Part shown: positions 32,601 through 44,100 of the stretch, piece after piece
How the letters are laid out: each line of letters starts with the position of its first letter
Position numbering within the stretch: position 1 is the first letter of the stretch
Origin: Tetmemena sp. SeJ-2015
Lineage: Eukaryota; Ciliophora; Spirotrichea; Sporadotrichida; Oxytrichidae
Direction of reading: 5' to 3'
Length of the DNA: 64,000 nucleotides
NCBI GenBank assembly: GCA_027382625.1
Contig: JAJKFJ010021618.1
Span: 1 to 64,000, forward strand
Made by a program: the position numbers and the translations under genes
Notes under the pieces: model-generated
Database searches by the model: none
What the model was told of the DNA's origin: nothing
What the model saw: the letters and a program-made list of their open reading frames with translations, nothing else

Positions 32601-33826
32601 AAAGCAAAGCAAGGTGAAAGACACACCAGCAATGAGATTCCATAATCAGCAGCTAATAATTATGCTATTTTCCAACCTAGCAACAATTCATTCTTAAAGG
32701 AAGGGTTACCTATCGTTAGTCCTCATGGATAAAAACAAAATTAGAATAAATCCTTGCAGTAAAGACTTACAATGTACAATTATAATCCATAATCCAATAC
32801 CAGTAATGGCCAAGTTAAGGCTAACCCTTTTTAGTCTGACAAGTTTAAAGTAATTAATCTCAACACTTCCAAAAATAACTAATACGACTAAAATGGTAGA
32901 AGAATAAAGCTGGGCGATGAAACCTCAAATGAAGGCTCATAAGATAGAATACCTTAGACAAATGATTATTCCTCTTCTAATGGGCTCATTAAAAATCTAA
33001 ACTCTAAGTTCATTGCTCTGAATGCCTAAAAACTTTAGCAAAATAAGAAAGTTCCTTAATCACAGAACTTTAGTATGTATACCATTTATCGACCCAAGGG
33101 AAATGGAGCTTCCTCTTCTGAAAACGCTTTCTTAAGTAATAACAGCTTTTAATAAGAAAAAAGTGACTCAAGTCTGGAAAGAGTTATCAATGGAGCCTAT
33201 TCTTCTCATGGTTAAAAACACAGTACAGAAGCAATGAATAACTCAGCAGTTGAAAAAACACACCATAGTAAAATTTTGAGTGAACTTTACAGCACGAGCA
33301 AGAAGTTTTTTTCAAACAATACAAATATTCCCTTCAGTAAATTAATTTCCCTACAGAATGGAAATTCTGCATCGACTCAAAACTATATGTTAGCTTAAAT
33401 TATTTTAATGTTCAACAACAACATAATTCTTCCATTTTAAGTAAATAACGGAGTGAAAACAACGACCACAGCCAATAAACAGCCTTCTTTAAATATTACT
33501 AATTATAAGGTCTCCAATGGTTAAAACCAAATGAATATTATGCAGAAATAGAACAATGAATCAGATTTATTAAAAATATTCCTTTTTAAGCTTATAACAG
33601 TACCACTGACTCTTCTGTAGGAGGATTAACAAATAATGCTCTTAATTTGAGTATCACTAAACTTCAAGCAGATAATTCCGTTAATAAAGGTGCCAAGAAT
33701 CTCTTAGCTCAAAATTCTGGAGACTTTAGAGTAAAATTAGCAGCCAATAACTAAGGGATAATGATAAATAGCAAGAAATAGCATCTATTTATTTATCTAT
33801 AGAACCGAAAAATATTGATTCTATGA
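29634..33826 (+). CDS. AMPK/SNF1-type serine/threonine kinase
   Basis: Predicted energy- or stress-sensing kinase alpha subunit. Seen: the kinase begins [20 protein letters not shown] and continues [36 protein letters not shown], the activation loop [18 protein letters not shown] with a phosphorylatable Thr, [19 protein letters not shown] and IRIHEWYS. The [19 protein letters not shown] start and [11 protein letters not shown] are characteristic of the SNF1/AMPK group. After the kinase comes a region that may contain the UBA-like autoinhibitory helix ([16 protein letters not shown]), then about 500 Asn/Gln/Ser-rich residues to TGA at 33824-33826. Two IESs are mapped (13 and 290 bp); a frame change near 32355 is unresolved. 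The 29634 start and the QN-rich segment up to 30690 are uncertain. Confidence 0.88.
30800..30812 (+). other. IES, 13 bp, short pointer GT
   Basis: GT at 30800-30801 and 30813-30814. Removing 13 bp gives GHYVV-GKTLGQGTFGKV, restoring the glycine loop. With a 2-bp pointer the exact edges are less certain. Confidence 0.55.
31227..31516 (+). other. IES, 290 bp, pointer GTAGAT
   Basis: GTAGAT at 31227-31232 and 31517-31522. Excision gives [16 protein letters not shown], restoring the kinase DFG motif. Treating it as a GT-AG intron would give the wrong frame and destroy DFG. Confidence 0.92.
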
Positions 33827-34020
33827 AGAAAATAAACATATAAGCTCTATCAAGTTAAAGTTATTTAGAATTACTCTTATTATATTTCAAGTAGTATACT
33901 TTTCAAAAGGTACAGTTTTCCATTAGATATCTAGCTATTGTTAGCTTGAAAAGGAAATTGAAATATATTTAATGAGAAAGTAACTTAGGTTTTATATAAT
34001 AAATATTATAAATGTCTTGC

Positions 34021-37000
34021 ATGGGTTGCACTACGAGGAAATCGTAGAAATAATTTAAGGGCTAGGCGTTCATTCAAAGACCCCTGAAAAAGATGAAGAG
34101 ACCTGTCTTAAAGAATCTAAAAGAAGACCTTGAACAAAAGTGTGGGCGCAAACTTGGAGCATCTATGCATGAACTCTACACTTTGATAGAAAGATTTCAA
34201 TAAAATGCTAATATAGTCAAAGATGATCAAAGGATGATGGATTTTATATAATGATAAGTAATTAGATTATAGCTCATTTGGAGAGATTTTAGGTATTGCA
34301 TATTAGAGAATAATTCATAAAATCTGAATAAATAAATTATTTATAGAGAATTGTTTGATTTTGAGTTATAATTTTTAAGTCTCTTTTCCTTTTAATTTCC
34401 TAATTCGCATATTTTGAAATCTCTTCCAAATCTATAATATACTAGGAAATTTTGCGATAAGCGAGAGAATGTTTTTGGCAATAGACGATGATAGAGATGG
34501 CCTTATTTCCTAAGAAGACTACATAATATATAATGATGTAATTTCTTATGGGAGCGACAAAGAGAAAGACTTCATAACTTTCAAGATATTTGATATCTAG
34601 GGCAAAGGAAAAGTTTTCTATGACGATTTTAAAATCTTTTGGAGCTAGTTTCTAGAGCTATATGGAGAAGCATTGTAAACAAAGATTGCTTATGAGGAAG
34701 AATTAGTTGAGTATGCCTTTAAGGAAATTGCTGGAGAAAAGAACTATTTTGATTTTCCTGCTTTCCAAGAAGCTAAAAATAGAAACCCCTAGTTGCTGAT
34801 GTGGTTAGAGCAACCTGGATAATTTTTGCAGGAAAATGTGAAGGAGAGTTTCAGCAACAAGAAGATAGATTTTTAGGTTTTAGATGACTATCATAGTCTA
34901 GTTTTGACTGCGTTCGATGATATTGAAGGTTAAATTGAATCTTTATTTGGTCTGTAGAGGTAATTTACTCCGCGAGATATATCATTAAAGAGGACTACTT
35001 ACGCAGGGGTCTTGAGAAGCAAAACTATAGCCAATCCTATTAAGAAGATAGCATAGCTTCCAGCTCACATTAAACAGATGTCATAAATGCCAGGTTTTAG
35101 TAAAGGGGCGTTTGGCTCCGATATTATGAGATCCACTTCTCCCATTAAGAAAAATTTTGAGGATGACGCAGTCACTGAAAACTTAAATGACGCATCACCC
35201 TTTCAGAAAACTGTAAAGATGAATGAGATTTTGATAGGTTTTCCCAAATCATCATCTAATATTGGCTCTCCAACTTATCTTTCGCCAGAGAAAGGGGCAA
35301 GTGCACAATAAACCGATAAAAAGTATGACAACTAGGTTTAAAGCTAGATACTTAGGTTAGATCACGAAATCAAAGTATATCATAAGGGAAGTGCTATACA
35401 GAATTAGAATTAATAGAAAGGAGAAAAGTCTTAAAAGGTGTTATAGGATGAGGATGAGGAATTCGAAGACACGAGTGAGGATATTTCATTTCTTTCGAAT
35501 GAGAGAGGAAATTTGAATAAAAATTTGCCAATCTCAATTGATATTAAGCATTATGAAAAATAATAGAGCAGAAAAGAAACTTTAAATCTACTAGCTATGA
35601 AGCTGAAAGCAGGAATAAAGCCTTGGCTAGGATAACTATAGCAGAATCAAAATTTAATAGCTCGACCAGTTGCAACTGAAATGAAATTTGAATCACCTGA
35701 AAAAGACATTAGAAACATTAATCTTAGGTTGACATTAGATCCTCAAAAATTCATAAACGGATAAGACAATGAGGAGATTGGTGATTCATAAAGAATTCAA
35801 TCCTAAATAATTACTCATTAAGACATCTAGAAAGGTGCAGACTAGTAATTTGACTACCAAGCATAAAAAGAAAATGGTATCAGTAAGGATCAAGGTATTA
35901 AAATTCTAGATACAATCAGAAAAGAAAGAGAAAAGCTTATGGGATTCATAACTCAGACTAAATAATCTCTTGAAAAGAAGCGAAAATAACCTAAGGATAG
36001 ATCTTATATATTTTTCTCGCTCCTTTAATTAGCATTCAAAATTTAGAAATTCTAAGTAAACTGGCCGCTCCGAATATGAAGACCAAGATGTTGATAGAGA
36101 CTCTCAGGATATTGGATAGGTTATAAGAATCGGCCATAAAAAATTCGACTTGATTCTTAATATAATGATTGGAATAAAGAAGTCAATTTCAAATTTGGTA
36201 GAAATTCCTTTCTTAGAAATGAATGACAAATAATTTAACATCAGGCAAAGATTAGAGAATTAATGGATTTCGAATTCTAATCAAAAGGAATTAAAGATTA
36301 TTAATAAATAGAAACAAATTATCATTAAGAGCATTAATTTCTAAGCTTAGCTAAGACGTTTCTTTTTTTTATATCTATCCTAGTTTTTTTTGAAATTGAT
36401 ATTTGCTCAGATTTTTAGTTGGATTTTAGGCTTAGTGTTAAATTATTTATTGACTTCTCTAAATGCTAAATACCCTTAATTGATAACGACTTTGTGTTTT
36501 TCGACTACGCTCCGATGGTTTTCTAAAGAATAAGAAGATTAAGTGAGATAGAAGAGGAAGACTATTTGTAGTCATTGGGACCAGATAGCATCCTAAATTG
36601 CTTTTGGAATAATAACTATTAGTCCCTTTACGAGCTCTGTAGTTCAGGAAAGAGTGGAAGTTTGTTTTATTACACCGAGGATTAAAAGTATATGCTCAAA
36701 ACTATCAGCCGAGACGAATTTAAAAAGCTGAAGGGTGTCCTAAAAGATTACTTTTAGCACATTTAGAACAATCCTCATACTTTGATTACAAGATTTTTCG
36801 GAATGCATAAGGTATCTTGGGTGGTGAAGGCAATAGTCCACAAGAAGTATCTGGTTGTGATGAATAACGTCTTTCGTGATTTCGATGTTGGCATTCGATT
36901 TGATTTGAAAGGATCTACTCAAGGAAGAAGGACCCTCAAACAGGATGAGGCATTAGTGATGGCAGAAAAGAATCCTAAAATAGCACTTAAGGACCTAGAC

Positions 37001-37511
37001 TTCACGCAGCACATAGGATAGATAAGATTCTTGAAATACTAGTGGCAAACTCAAAAACCAAAGATAGAGGACATTCTAGCCAAAGACGCTGAATTCTTTT
37101 CTAGGGCTAAGATTTTAGACTACTCGCTATTACTTGGAAAACTGAGAGACCCAGAAGAGATAGCAGAGGCAATAATGACTGGGCAGATAAAAGATGATGG
37201 AATCTATTTCACAGAAAATGGGCAAGCATATATAGCAGGAGTTATCGACATATTTCAAATTTAGTTAAATTTTTGTAAACATCCTAACTGAGATTTAATA
37301 AATTTAAATTTTATGAGTACACTAACAAGAAAAGAATAGAATACAACTATAAGAGGATAAAGTATGGTCAGGAAATGAGTTGCCTCCCGCCAGAGCTCTA
37401 TGCAAAGCGTTTCTCAAGTTTTATGAGGAAGATTATCGTCACTTTATTGATTTAATTACTCAAGAGGTGGATGAAGACGGAGATGCGAAGGATAATAATG
37501 CAAATCAATGA
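34021..37511 (+). CDS. EF-hand-containing phosphatidylinositol-phosphate kinase
   Basis: Predicted calcium-linked PIP kinase. Seen: starting at the second of two in-frame ATGs (34012, 34021) gives MGCTTRKSQ, an N-myristoylation/palmitoylation signal. EF-hand-like loops follow (IDDDRDGLISQEDY; FDIQGKGKVFYDDFKIF). After a long Gln/Lys linker comes the PIPK domain: HKKFDLILNIMIGIKKSI, DYAPMVFQRIRRL, SGKSGSLFYYTEDQKYMLK, NPHTLITRFFGMHKVSW, MNNVFRDFDVGIRFDLKGST, AKILDYSLLLGK, YIAGVIDIFQI, LPPELYAKRF. KSGS and DLKGST are signature motifs. Fusion of a calcium-sensor domain to PIP5K is known in apicomplexans (from memory), so an alveolate-wide fusion is plausible. IESs of 25 and 50 bp are mapped; a 153-bp gap at about 34290-34443 may be an IES or an intron. 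The TGA at 37509-37511 follows KDNNANQ in a frame shifted from LPPELYAKRF, so the last 40 residues are tentative. Confidence 0.88.
34240..34264 (+). other. IES, 25 bp, pointer GATT
   Basis: GATT at 34240-34243 and 34265-34268. Removal deletes a TGA and joins DDQRMMDY to SSFGEILG. Confidence 0.7.
37260..37309 (+). other. IES, 50 bp, pointer TTTA
   Basis: TTTA at 37260-37263 and 37310-37313. Joining gives GVIDIFQI-YEYTNKKRIEYN, matching the end of PIP kinases. Confidence 0.7.
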
Positions 37512-38139
37512 AACTAGTTTCAATTTAATTCCTCAAAAGTAATTTTAATAGATAATCATATATCTACGGTTTTAATTTTAAAAGACATTTATTTAATAAT
37601 TTAGGAATATTTCTCTATATTTATAAGAATTAAATTGTAAAGATGATATAGTATTTTAAGTGATATTAGGCAGTTCTGCTTAAAACCTTAAATTTATTTA
37701 AAATGAATAAATAACAAATCTATTTTAACTTAGAATTATGCTAAAACTTTCATCTTTTTATATTTCTTTTAGATAATTATAATTTCTCATCAGATTTAAC
37801 AAATTGTCTGTACATCACTTTTGGGAAAATATAAATTTATTAGTTTTGCCGATCTCTTGCAATAAAGTATATAAGAGATATTTTTCCTTCTTTTTTCTTT
37901 AAAATTTAAACCATGAAATCTGTATAAAATTTATAAGCAAAAAAATAGAAATTGAAAACTTTTATTTCAGAGGTTTGAAATGTTATGGAAAGAAATTAAA
38001 ATGCTTCTTCAGTCTAGTTATAAATCAAAATCTGAAGACTGTGTTTAAATTTTGAATTTGTTTAAGTCTTGAGTTCGTGCGGGGGTATAATTTATCGACT
38101 TAGTTTTAATACTTCCATCTTTGCTTACTTTGACGTTCT
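37512..38139. other. Intergenic, convergent gene ends
   Basis: AT-rich spacer between the PIP-kinase stop and the RING-protein stop. Nothing else recognised. Confidence 0.5.
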
Positions 38140-39814
38140 TCACAATTAAATGACAATTATTTTAATTTAAGGAGATTGAGAATCCTGCACTGAGAATACT
38201 CTGACATCCTGCTGCCCTTCTTCTTTAATTTCTTCTAAAAATAATATTAATTCTCTCGAAGACCAAGGGGATTTCAAAAACTAATAAAATGTACACAATT
38301 TCTCTATCTGCTTGAATTCTTCGTAATTTTGGTCATTTTCTAGGTCGAAAAGCTAAGGAATTTCAAATTGGTTAAGTTATAAGCTATCTTATAAAGAAAA
38401 AATATTATCTCTAAATTCATTGTCATTGTTTGCTTTTGTGAAAGTTTAAGAAAGCTGGTTGCGATTTCTGATAGAAAGATTCAGTATCTGTTAGTCCATG
38501 CTTAGAAAATAATTAGAGTGGGACTAACTTATCTTTATTCTTAAAAATAAAACTAAGGATTCTTCTTCTTGTCTTGGCTCCTCCTATTTATCAAGTTCAG
38601 CGATCTGATTAAATATAAATTTGATTATCAGTATTTATCTCTGGCTATGCGTTGATAGATTGCTAAATATAATCATAACATCTATTTGTGAATTAATAAA
38701 TAAGCTCAGGAACCTGATTGATATCTTTGTAAACTTCTTCATACGGCTTAAGGATACTCATTCTGCACAGAGGACAGGTGAATTTACTCACAGCCCATGT
38801 TTGGAGGCAGTCCAAGTGGAAAACATGCAAATCGTTGCATTTAAGTTGCACTACGAATTCCCGAGGCCGAAACTAGTTGAGACAGATGCTGCAATTTATT
38901 CCCAAGAAGCCCCCAGAGCTCTTTTTCGAATCCTTTTCAAGAATAAGAAATAATAAATAGAGTATCTTACACACACAATTTGAAAGAATGTAGTTTTATT
39001 TTGTTTCAATCTATTTTTAGATCTAACTGAATCTGATTTTGACCATATCAATCCAAGTTTAGACTTCATCTCTTTGCTTCTTTATGTAATTGATAGGACC
39101 TGAGTAGCCTTAACTGATAAGGTCTAGATCGGGATTTCGAGGGACTTACTCTTATTCGATGTGGGTCGCATTATCTCTTCGCTGACAAAGTGAAACCAAG
39201 AACAGCAATGGAAAGCAAGGAATCAGCAGTGTCAAGTATAAAACGTATTTGCTCATCCCGTAAACAGATAACTAAAAGAGTTTAAAAATAATTACCCTCT
39301 TTAATGTATACATGACTTGAACGAAGAGGAGTAGCCAGACATCCATAATGAAGGTTACGAAAAAATACTTGTAGAAGTTTTTCTCTTCTTTACTTAAGGA
39401 GTCTTCGTCATAGTATATTTTGGTTCCGAAGACTCTAAGATTGGGAGATCTCACAAGGCTTTACAAAATAGCAAGTATTGATAGTAGTATAAATATGGGG
39501 ACTCGGAGCTTTTTAATGATTTATTTCCTTGCAAGCGCATCTCTCACACCAAAAAGGAGTGAATAGTAGAGGCAGGTATTCCTGTTAAGAAGTTTGCAAC
39601 ACGAATTAGAGGTGAATAGTTTTCTGGTCTCGTGTAATATGTGCATGTACACGATAAAACAAAACAGAAGGGTCATAGGAATCTCAAGAATAAGTTCCAA
39701 GGTGGGATATATAGCTGCTGTTATAAATTGAGCCACAAGCAAGTAAATAACTGCTATTAAATTCAAGATTGGGTGGAGGATCATCATCATTCTGTATATT
39801 TTTTGATTTCCCAT
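38140..39814 (-). CDS. RING-H2 membrane-bound E3 ubiquitin ligase
   Basis: Predicted membrane E3. Seen: the start at 39814 (MGNQKIYRMMMILHP) leads into several hydrophobic helices (LNLIAVIYLLVAQFITAA; PMTLLFCFIVYMHIL; FVTFIMDVWLLLFVQVMY; ILDTADSLLSIAVLGFTL), giving a probable four-pass membrane region. A cytosolic RING-H2 follows: CSICLNQF, then CNDLHVFHLDCLQTW and FTCPLCRMS, with C-C-C-H-H-C-C-C spacing intact. The tail is Gln/Glu-rich and ends DSQSPQIKIIVIQL before TGA at 38142-38140. In plants and animals multi-TM RING-H2 proteins act in ER or endosomal quality control; the compartment here is unknown. Small frame breaks between TM blocks (39280, 39500) and in the tail (38400-38560) are probably short IESs or introns. 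Confidence 0.8.
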
Positions 39815-40022
39815 TCCTATTACTCCCTAAGGGCCCTCCTCTTCATCTCCATGTACATAATTTTAATGCATTTCTTTTCAATATCGGAATAGTAAATATT
39901 TACTTCCCCAAATAGTTTTAATACATTAATCTGCTTCTTTTATAGGTAAATTGTTGAAAAATAGTATATACTTTGTTAAATTCTTAATATTAAATTTGCA
40001 ATATAAATTTGAAAAACCTGGA

Positions 40023-40795
40023 ATGTCTAAGAGACGCATATCTCTAATTAGGAAGAAAAATTTAATTACTATTTTATTTCAAAGAATAAAAACAGCTCAT
40101 CATAGTAGCAACTTAACAGTCCAAACCGTGTACTTCCTGATAAAAACTCTTAAAATTCAATAATTCGAAAAGAAATAGCAGAACTAGCTAACAAGAAAAA
40201 TCAAGTGGGGGATTATGTGATTGATGGCTATGATGTTAACTTTCTCATATCACATATAAACGACTAAGTCTTCAAGATTTTGGAGAGCACTTTCAAATTA
40301 CATTTTTAATACATTTATAATAGGTGTTTTTCCTTAAAAACCATTAATCTTAATGATTATAAATATTCATTCAAAGCTTGTCCTGTTGAAATTCACCTTG
40401 AAGAACTGTTACTAGTGTTTCTTAACATATTTCATCACAATTAAGAAGAGGAACAAATATATTTATATTTATTTAGCCAACGCTGTCAAATATATTTAAT
40501 TCGAAATTAGATTTGAGCCTAAGATATTTAAAATGAATTTTATTATTAATTTATCGTAAATTTATTAGATTAATTTTGTAAAGCTGTTATACAGATGTAC
40601 GAGCAAGTTCGCAACATATCAGCCTCAAGATCGAGTCCATAAAATAGAGCTAAAGGAAGAATGGTGTAAGGAGGTATTTCCTGGTAGGATCTAACAGACT
40701 TTTTCATGAAAAGCTTGCTAGAAACAGATAACCTTCATTAATTATTTAATTATAAATACTAAAATTATTAAATAAATAATTTTAAGAGTAATTGA
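40023..40795 (+). CDS. E2 ubiquitin-conjugating-enzyme-like protein
   Basis: After removal of a 116-bp IES the N-terminus reads MSKRRISLIRKEIAELANK, typical of E2 helix 1. A later segment CFSLKTINLNDYKYSFKACP has the shape of the E2 beta-sheet (the usual DYPF-P-P pattern) and is followed by NIFHHNQ. No clear active-site cysteine motif (HPN...C) could be read, so it may be an inactive UEV/RWD-like variant or I may be misreading exons. The end at TGA 40793-40795 is approximate. It lies between the RING protein and the WD40 protein; adjacency is not evidence of partnership in this genome. Confidence 0.45.
40045..40160 (+). other. IES, 116 bp, pointer TAATT
   Basis: TAATT at 40045-40049 and 40161-40165. 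Excision joins KRRISLI to RKEIAELANKKNQ in frame. Confidence 0.65.
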
Positions 40796-41171
40796 AACCT
40801 TACAATTTTGTTTGAATGCAACAATTTAATATAATTTTACTTATTAAATAAATGCATTCATAGTCATCATTTAAAGAAATAAAAATCAACCAATTCAAAT
40901 CAATAAGAAAGTAAGAATACATACGAGCTCTTCAATAATTATAGATGAATTTCAATTTAAAAGAGGAAGCAAAAATGCAATAGACAGAGTATCAAACTAA
41001 AGAGACTAAAATATCAAAGACATTATACTCAAACTCAATCTTGTAATTCAATTGTTCGATCTCACATTAATCTTTCATAGGAAACACCTCAAATTTTATT
41101 TATAAATTTAAAGCTAGAGTATTTTTAAACTCTTTATTTAGTAAACTATCTAAATTAAACATAATTAACAA

Positions 41172-44100
41172 ATGATCAACATCGATAATTGCGAAATGAA
41201 AGTGTTCACTCAAAACTAAGAGGTAGATAAACTTTTTCATAGAGACGGAATTTCAAAGTAAGACTTCTTCCCATTTAAGATTTATAGCGCGTTTTATTGT
41301 GAGAGTCTGAGCAAACTTTTGTCGTTAGATTTTTAGTCAGATGAAATAATCAGTTACGATTCCTAGTTGAAATAAAACGATTCCTTTATAAAAGTGAATC
41401 CAGAAAACCACCCTCTTGACTCTGTAATCCTAGACTTTGCCTATTCAAACACTGATGAGAGGGTAATTTTAAATTTATGAAAAAGATGATAAGATAGGCC
41501 TCGTCTTGAGGGATAATAGTCTATGTTTCTATGACAAAAGTGATGATTTCAAGTATGAAAAGGTGATTCTGTCAGACCTCTAACACTTTTAGTACAGAAT
41601 CTGGTGGCTCGAAAGTGGAGATCTTTGGCTAACCACTGACAAAACCAATTGCCTCTACTCTTGGACTATTAGAACTGAAAAGCATAAATAACTGCCTAAG
41701 ATACACGAAGCAAAGATTCTTGATATATTGTCAGTTGCCAGTGTAAAGGGATTCTTGGTATCAAGCCTTGATAAAAAATTCGTCCTTTATGACTTCAAAA
41801 AGATATTAAGCTATATTTAAATGACTCCCACAGCCTTGATACTAGATTCGTTTATAACTCATAAAATTCTATCAATAAGATATGCTTTCACACTGCTTTT
41901 AATGTAAGCTTTTGTCCGAATAACTTTCTAAGAATATCTTCTCTGCAAAATACATGAATTATATTTTTCTTAGCAAGTTTCACAAATTTGATAACAGTTT
42001 GGAGCTTTGAGAGTTCCTCAGAATTTTCAGAACTAGATGTCCTTCAAGCTCATGAAGCAACAGTAACCTGTATAGAATTAATAGAGCAACTTAGCCTGCT
42101 TATCTCTGCAGATCAAGATTACTTCATAAAATTGTGGCGACTAGAGGATAAAACTGTACTCTAAAATTTCAAGTTTGACTCGTATGCATTTTACAATCTT
42201 TTATCTTTTTTTTTCTAGGAATTAAATCATTAACAGCATTATAGTAGTAAATCAGAATAATTTCATCACTCAATCAAATAGGTTTTATCTATTCGACATT
42301 AACTCAATCAATTTCAATCAAATGACCATAGTTGATAATAAAGGCATTCATAATTTGCAAGCAGAGGAGAATTTTAATCTACCTATCAATGATATGTGCT
42401 ATAGTTTTAGCTCAGACTAGCTCATTATATCCTATCATAAAATTATATAGATTATTGAACTATGCTTGAAATAAATGTAATACCAGTGAGGTATATATAA
42501 GTTATGCTTTATTTTAAAAGGGATGAGATAAGGATAGTGGAATTCTCATCGGGTCTTCAGTCCAAAGTTTATTCCAACATTTCAAAAACATCGAGTGAAA
42601 TAACAGCATGCGAAATTGATTAGCTAGAAAAACATCTTTACACTGGAGATTCGTAAGGCTAAGTGAGAGTAATTGCATTATCTAATGATCAGATGTAAAC
42701 AGATATGCTTGAAAAGCTTGGCAGCGCTTGCATTAGAATAAAAATAGACCACAAGCATAAGCTTTTAGTGACAATATTTGAGGATTGGACTCTTTTCGTT
42801 TAGAGGAAAGATTTTTATAAAAAAGAGATAGTAAGGGAGCTAAAGAATCCTTGCGGACTGCTCAACAAACCTACAAAAGAATCGATTTCATTTTACCTAA
42901 ACATGATTGCCTTTTCTACAGAGAATTTAGTAGTGATCTACAATTACAATTTGTTCAAATTGATTGGATTTTGCTTTCTTGGGAATCTGATGAAAGATAT
43001 AAAAGGGTTGCATTTTATGGAGCCATACAAGGTATTGATATGTGTAGATTCAGGATTCAAGATATATTTGTTTGATCTGAGTGAACATCTACTTCAAGTT
43101 GAATGCTTTAAGCCTATAGCAGTACTCAAAATAGATTCAGATAACGAACTTAACAACTAATAAATTGACACTTAGTTCGAGCAAATTCAATCGAGCTCAT
43201 TAATTGGAATAAAAGACAAAATCCATTTTAGTGTAGGCACATCAAATATCCTTTTTTTAATTTCCTTAAATGGACGTGTTCTTAATTACGAGCTAAATGA
43301 ATTAGCAAAAATCTTAAAGCTCAACTATTTTTAGGATTAGAGAGATGAAAATCAATATTTACCTTATAGAACAACATACATAGACGGAGCAAATCTGTTT
43401 CAAAACGACACAAGCATAGTTAAAAACAATAGAATCATAGCAGGTTTTGAAAAACTTTAAAGACATGGATATCTTGAAAAAGTAAAGATATTCGACTCCT
43501 AATTATTCTAAACAAGTTAGAGCTAAATCAAATAGGAAAACTTCTTAATAACAGTAAAATATCTATCACTTGACATGAATTAGTACTGCATTAATTTCAT
43601 TCTTATTAAATTGAGCAGTATGTATTTAAAACTTTGATTGCAATTGGAACTCTGAAAGGAGTTTTATATCTATACTAATTAGATGGTACTCTTATAAGCT
43701 GTATGAAACTGGATTAGCCTTTGCCTCTTAAGTGGGATATATCGCATTCAAGCTTTGACTATCGAATTATCTAAGTATATAAAGCATTTCAATCTCTGAG
43801 CAAACTAATGGATAAATATGGAATTATAACATAAGCTTCGTAGTTCAAGCATTCTGACTTCCTAGAATACTTTAGAATTAAAAAGAAACAGAATGTAAAT
43901 GAAGAGGATAAAAATCGTGAGATTCATAATTAAGGGGAGTAGAATTAAAGTGCAAACCATCACAAAGGCAATATAATGATGAGAGAAGTAGCTAATAAAT
44001 ATTTCAAGTTAAAGAATATTGAGAATAGCCACAAAATATCATTAAAAAAGATTGACTATGAAATTCATATTGTTCAAACTTTCTTTATTTTAAGATGAGG

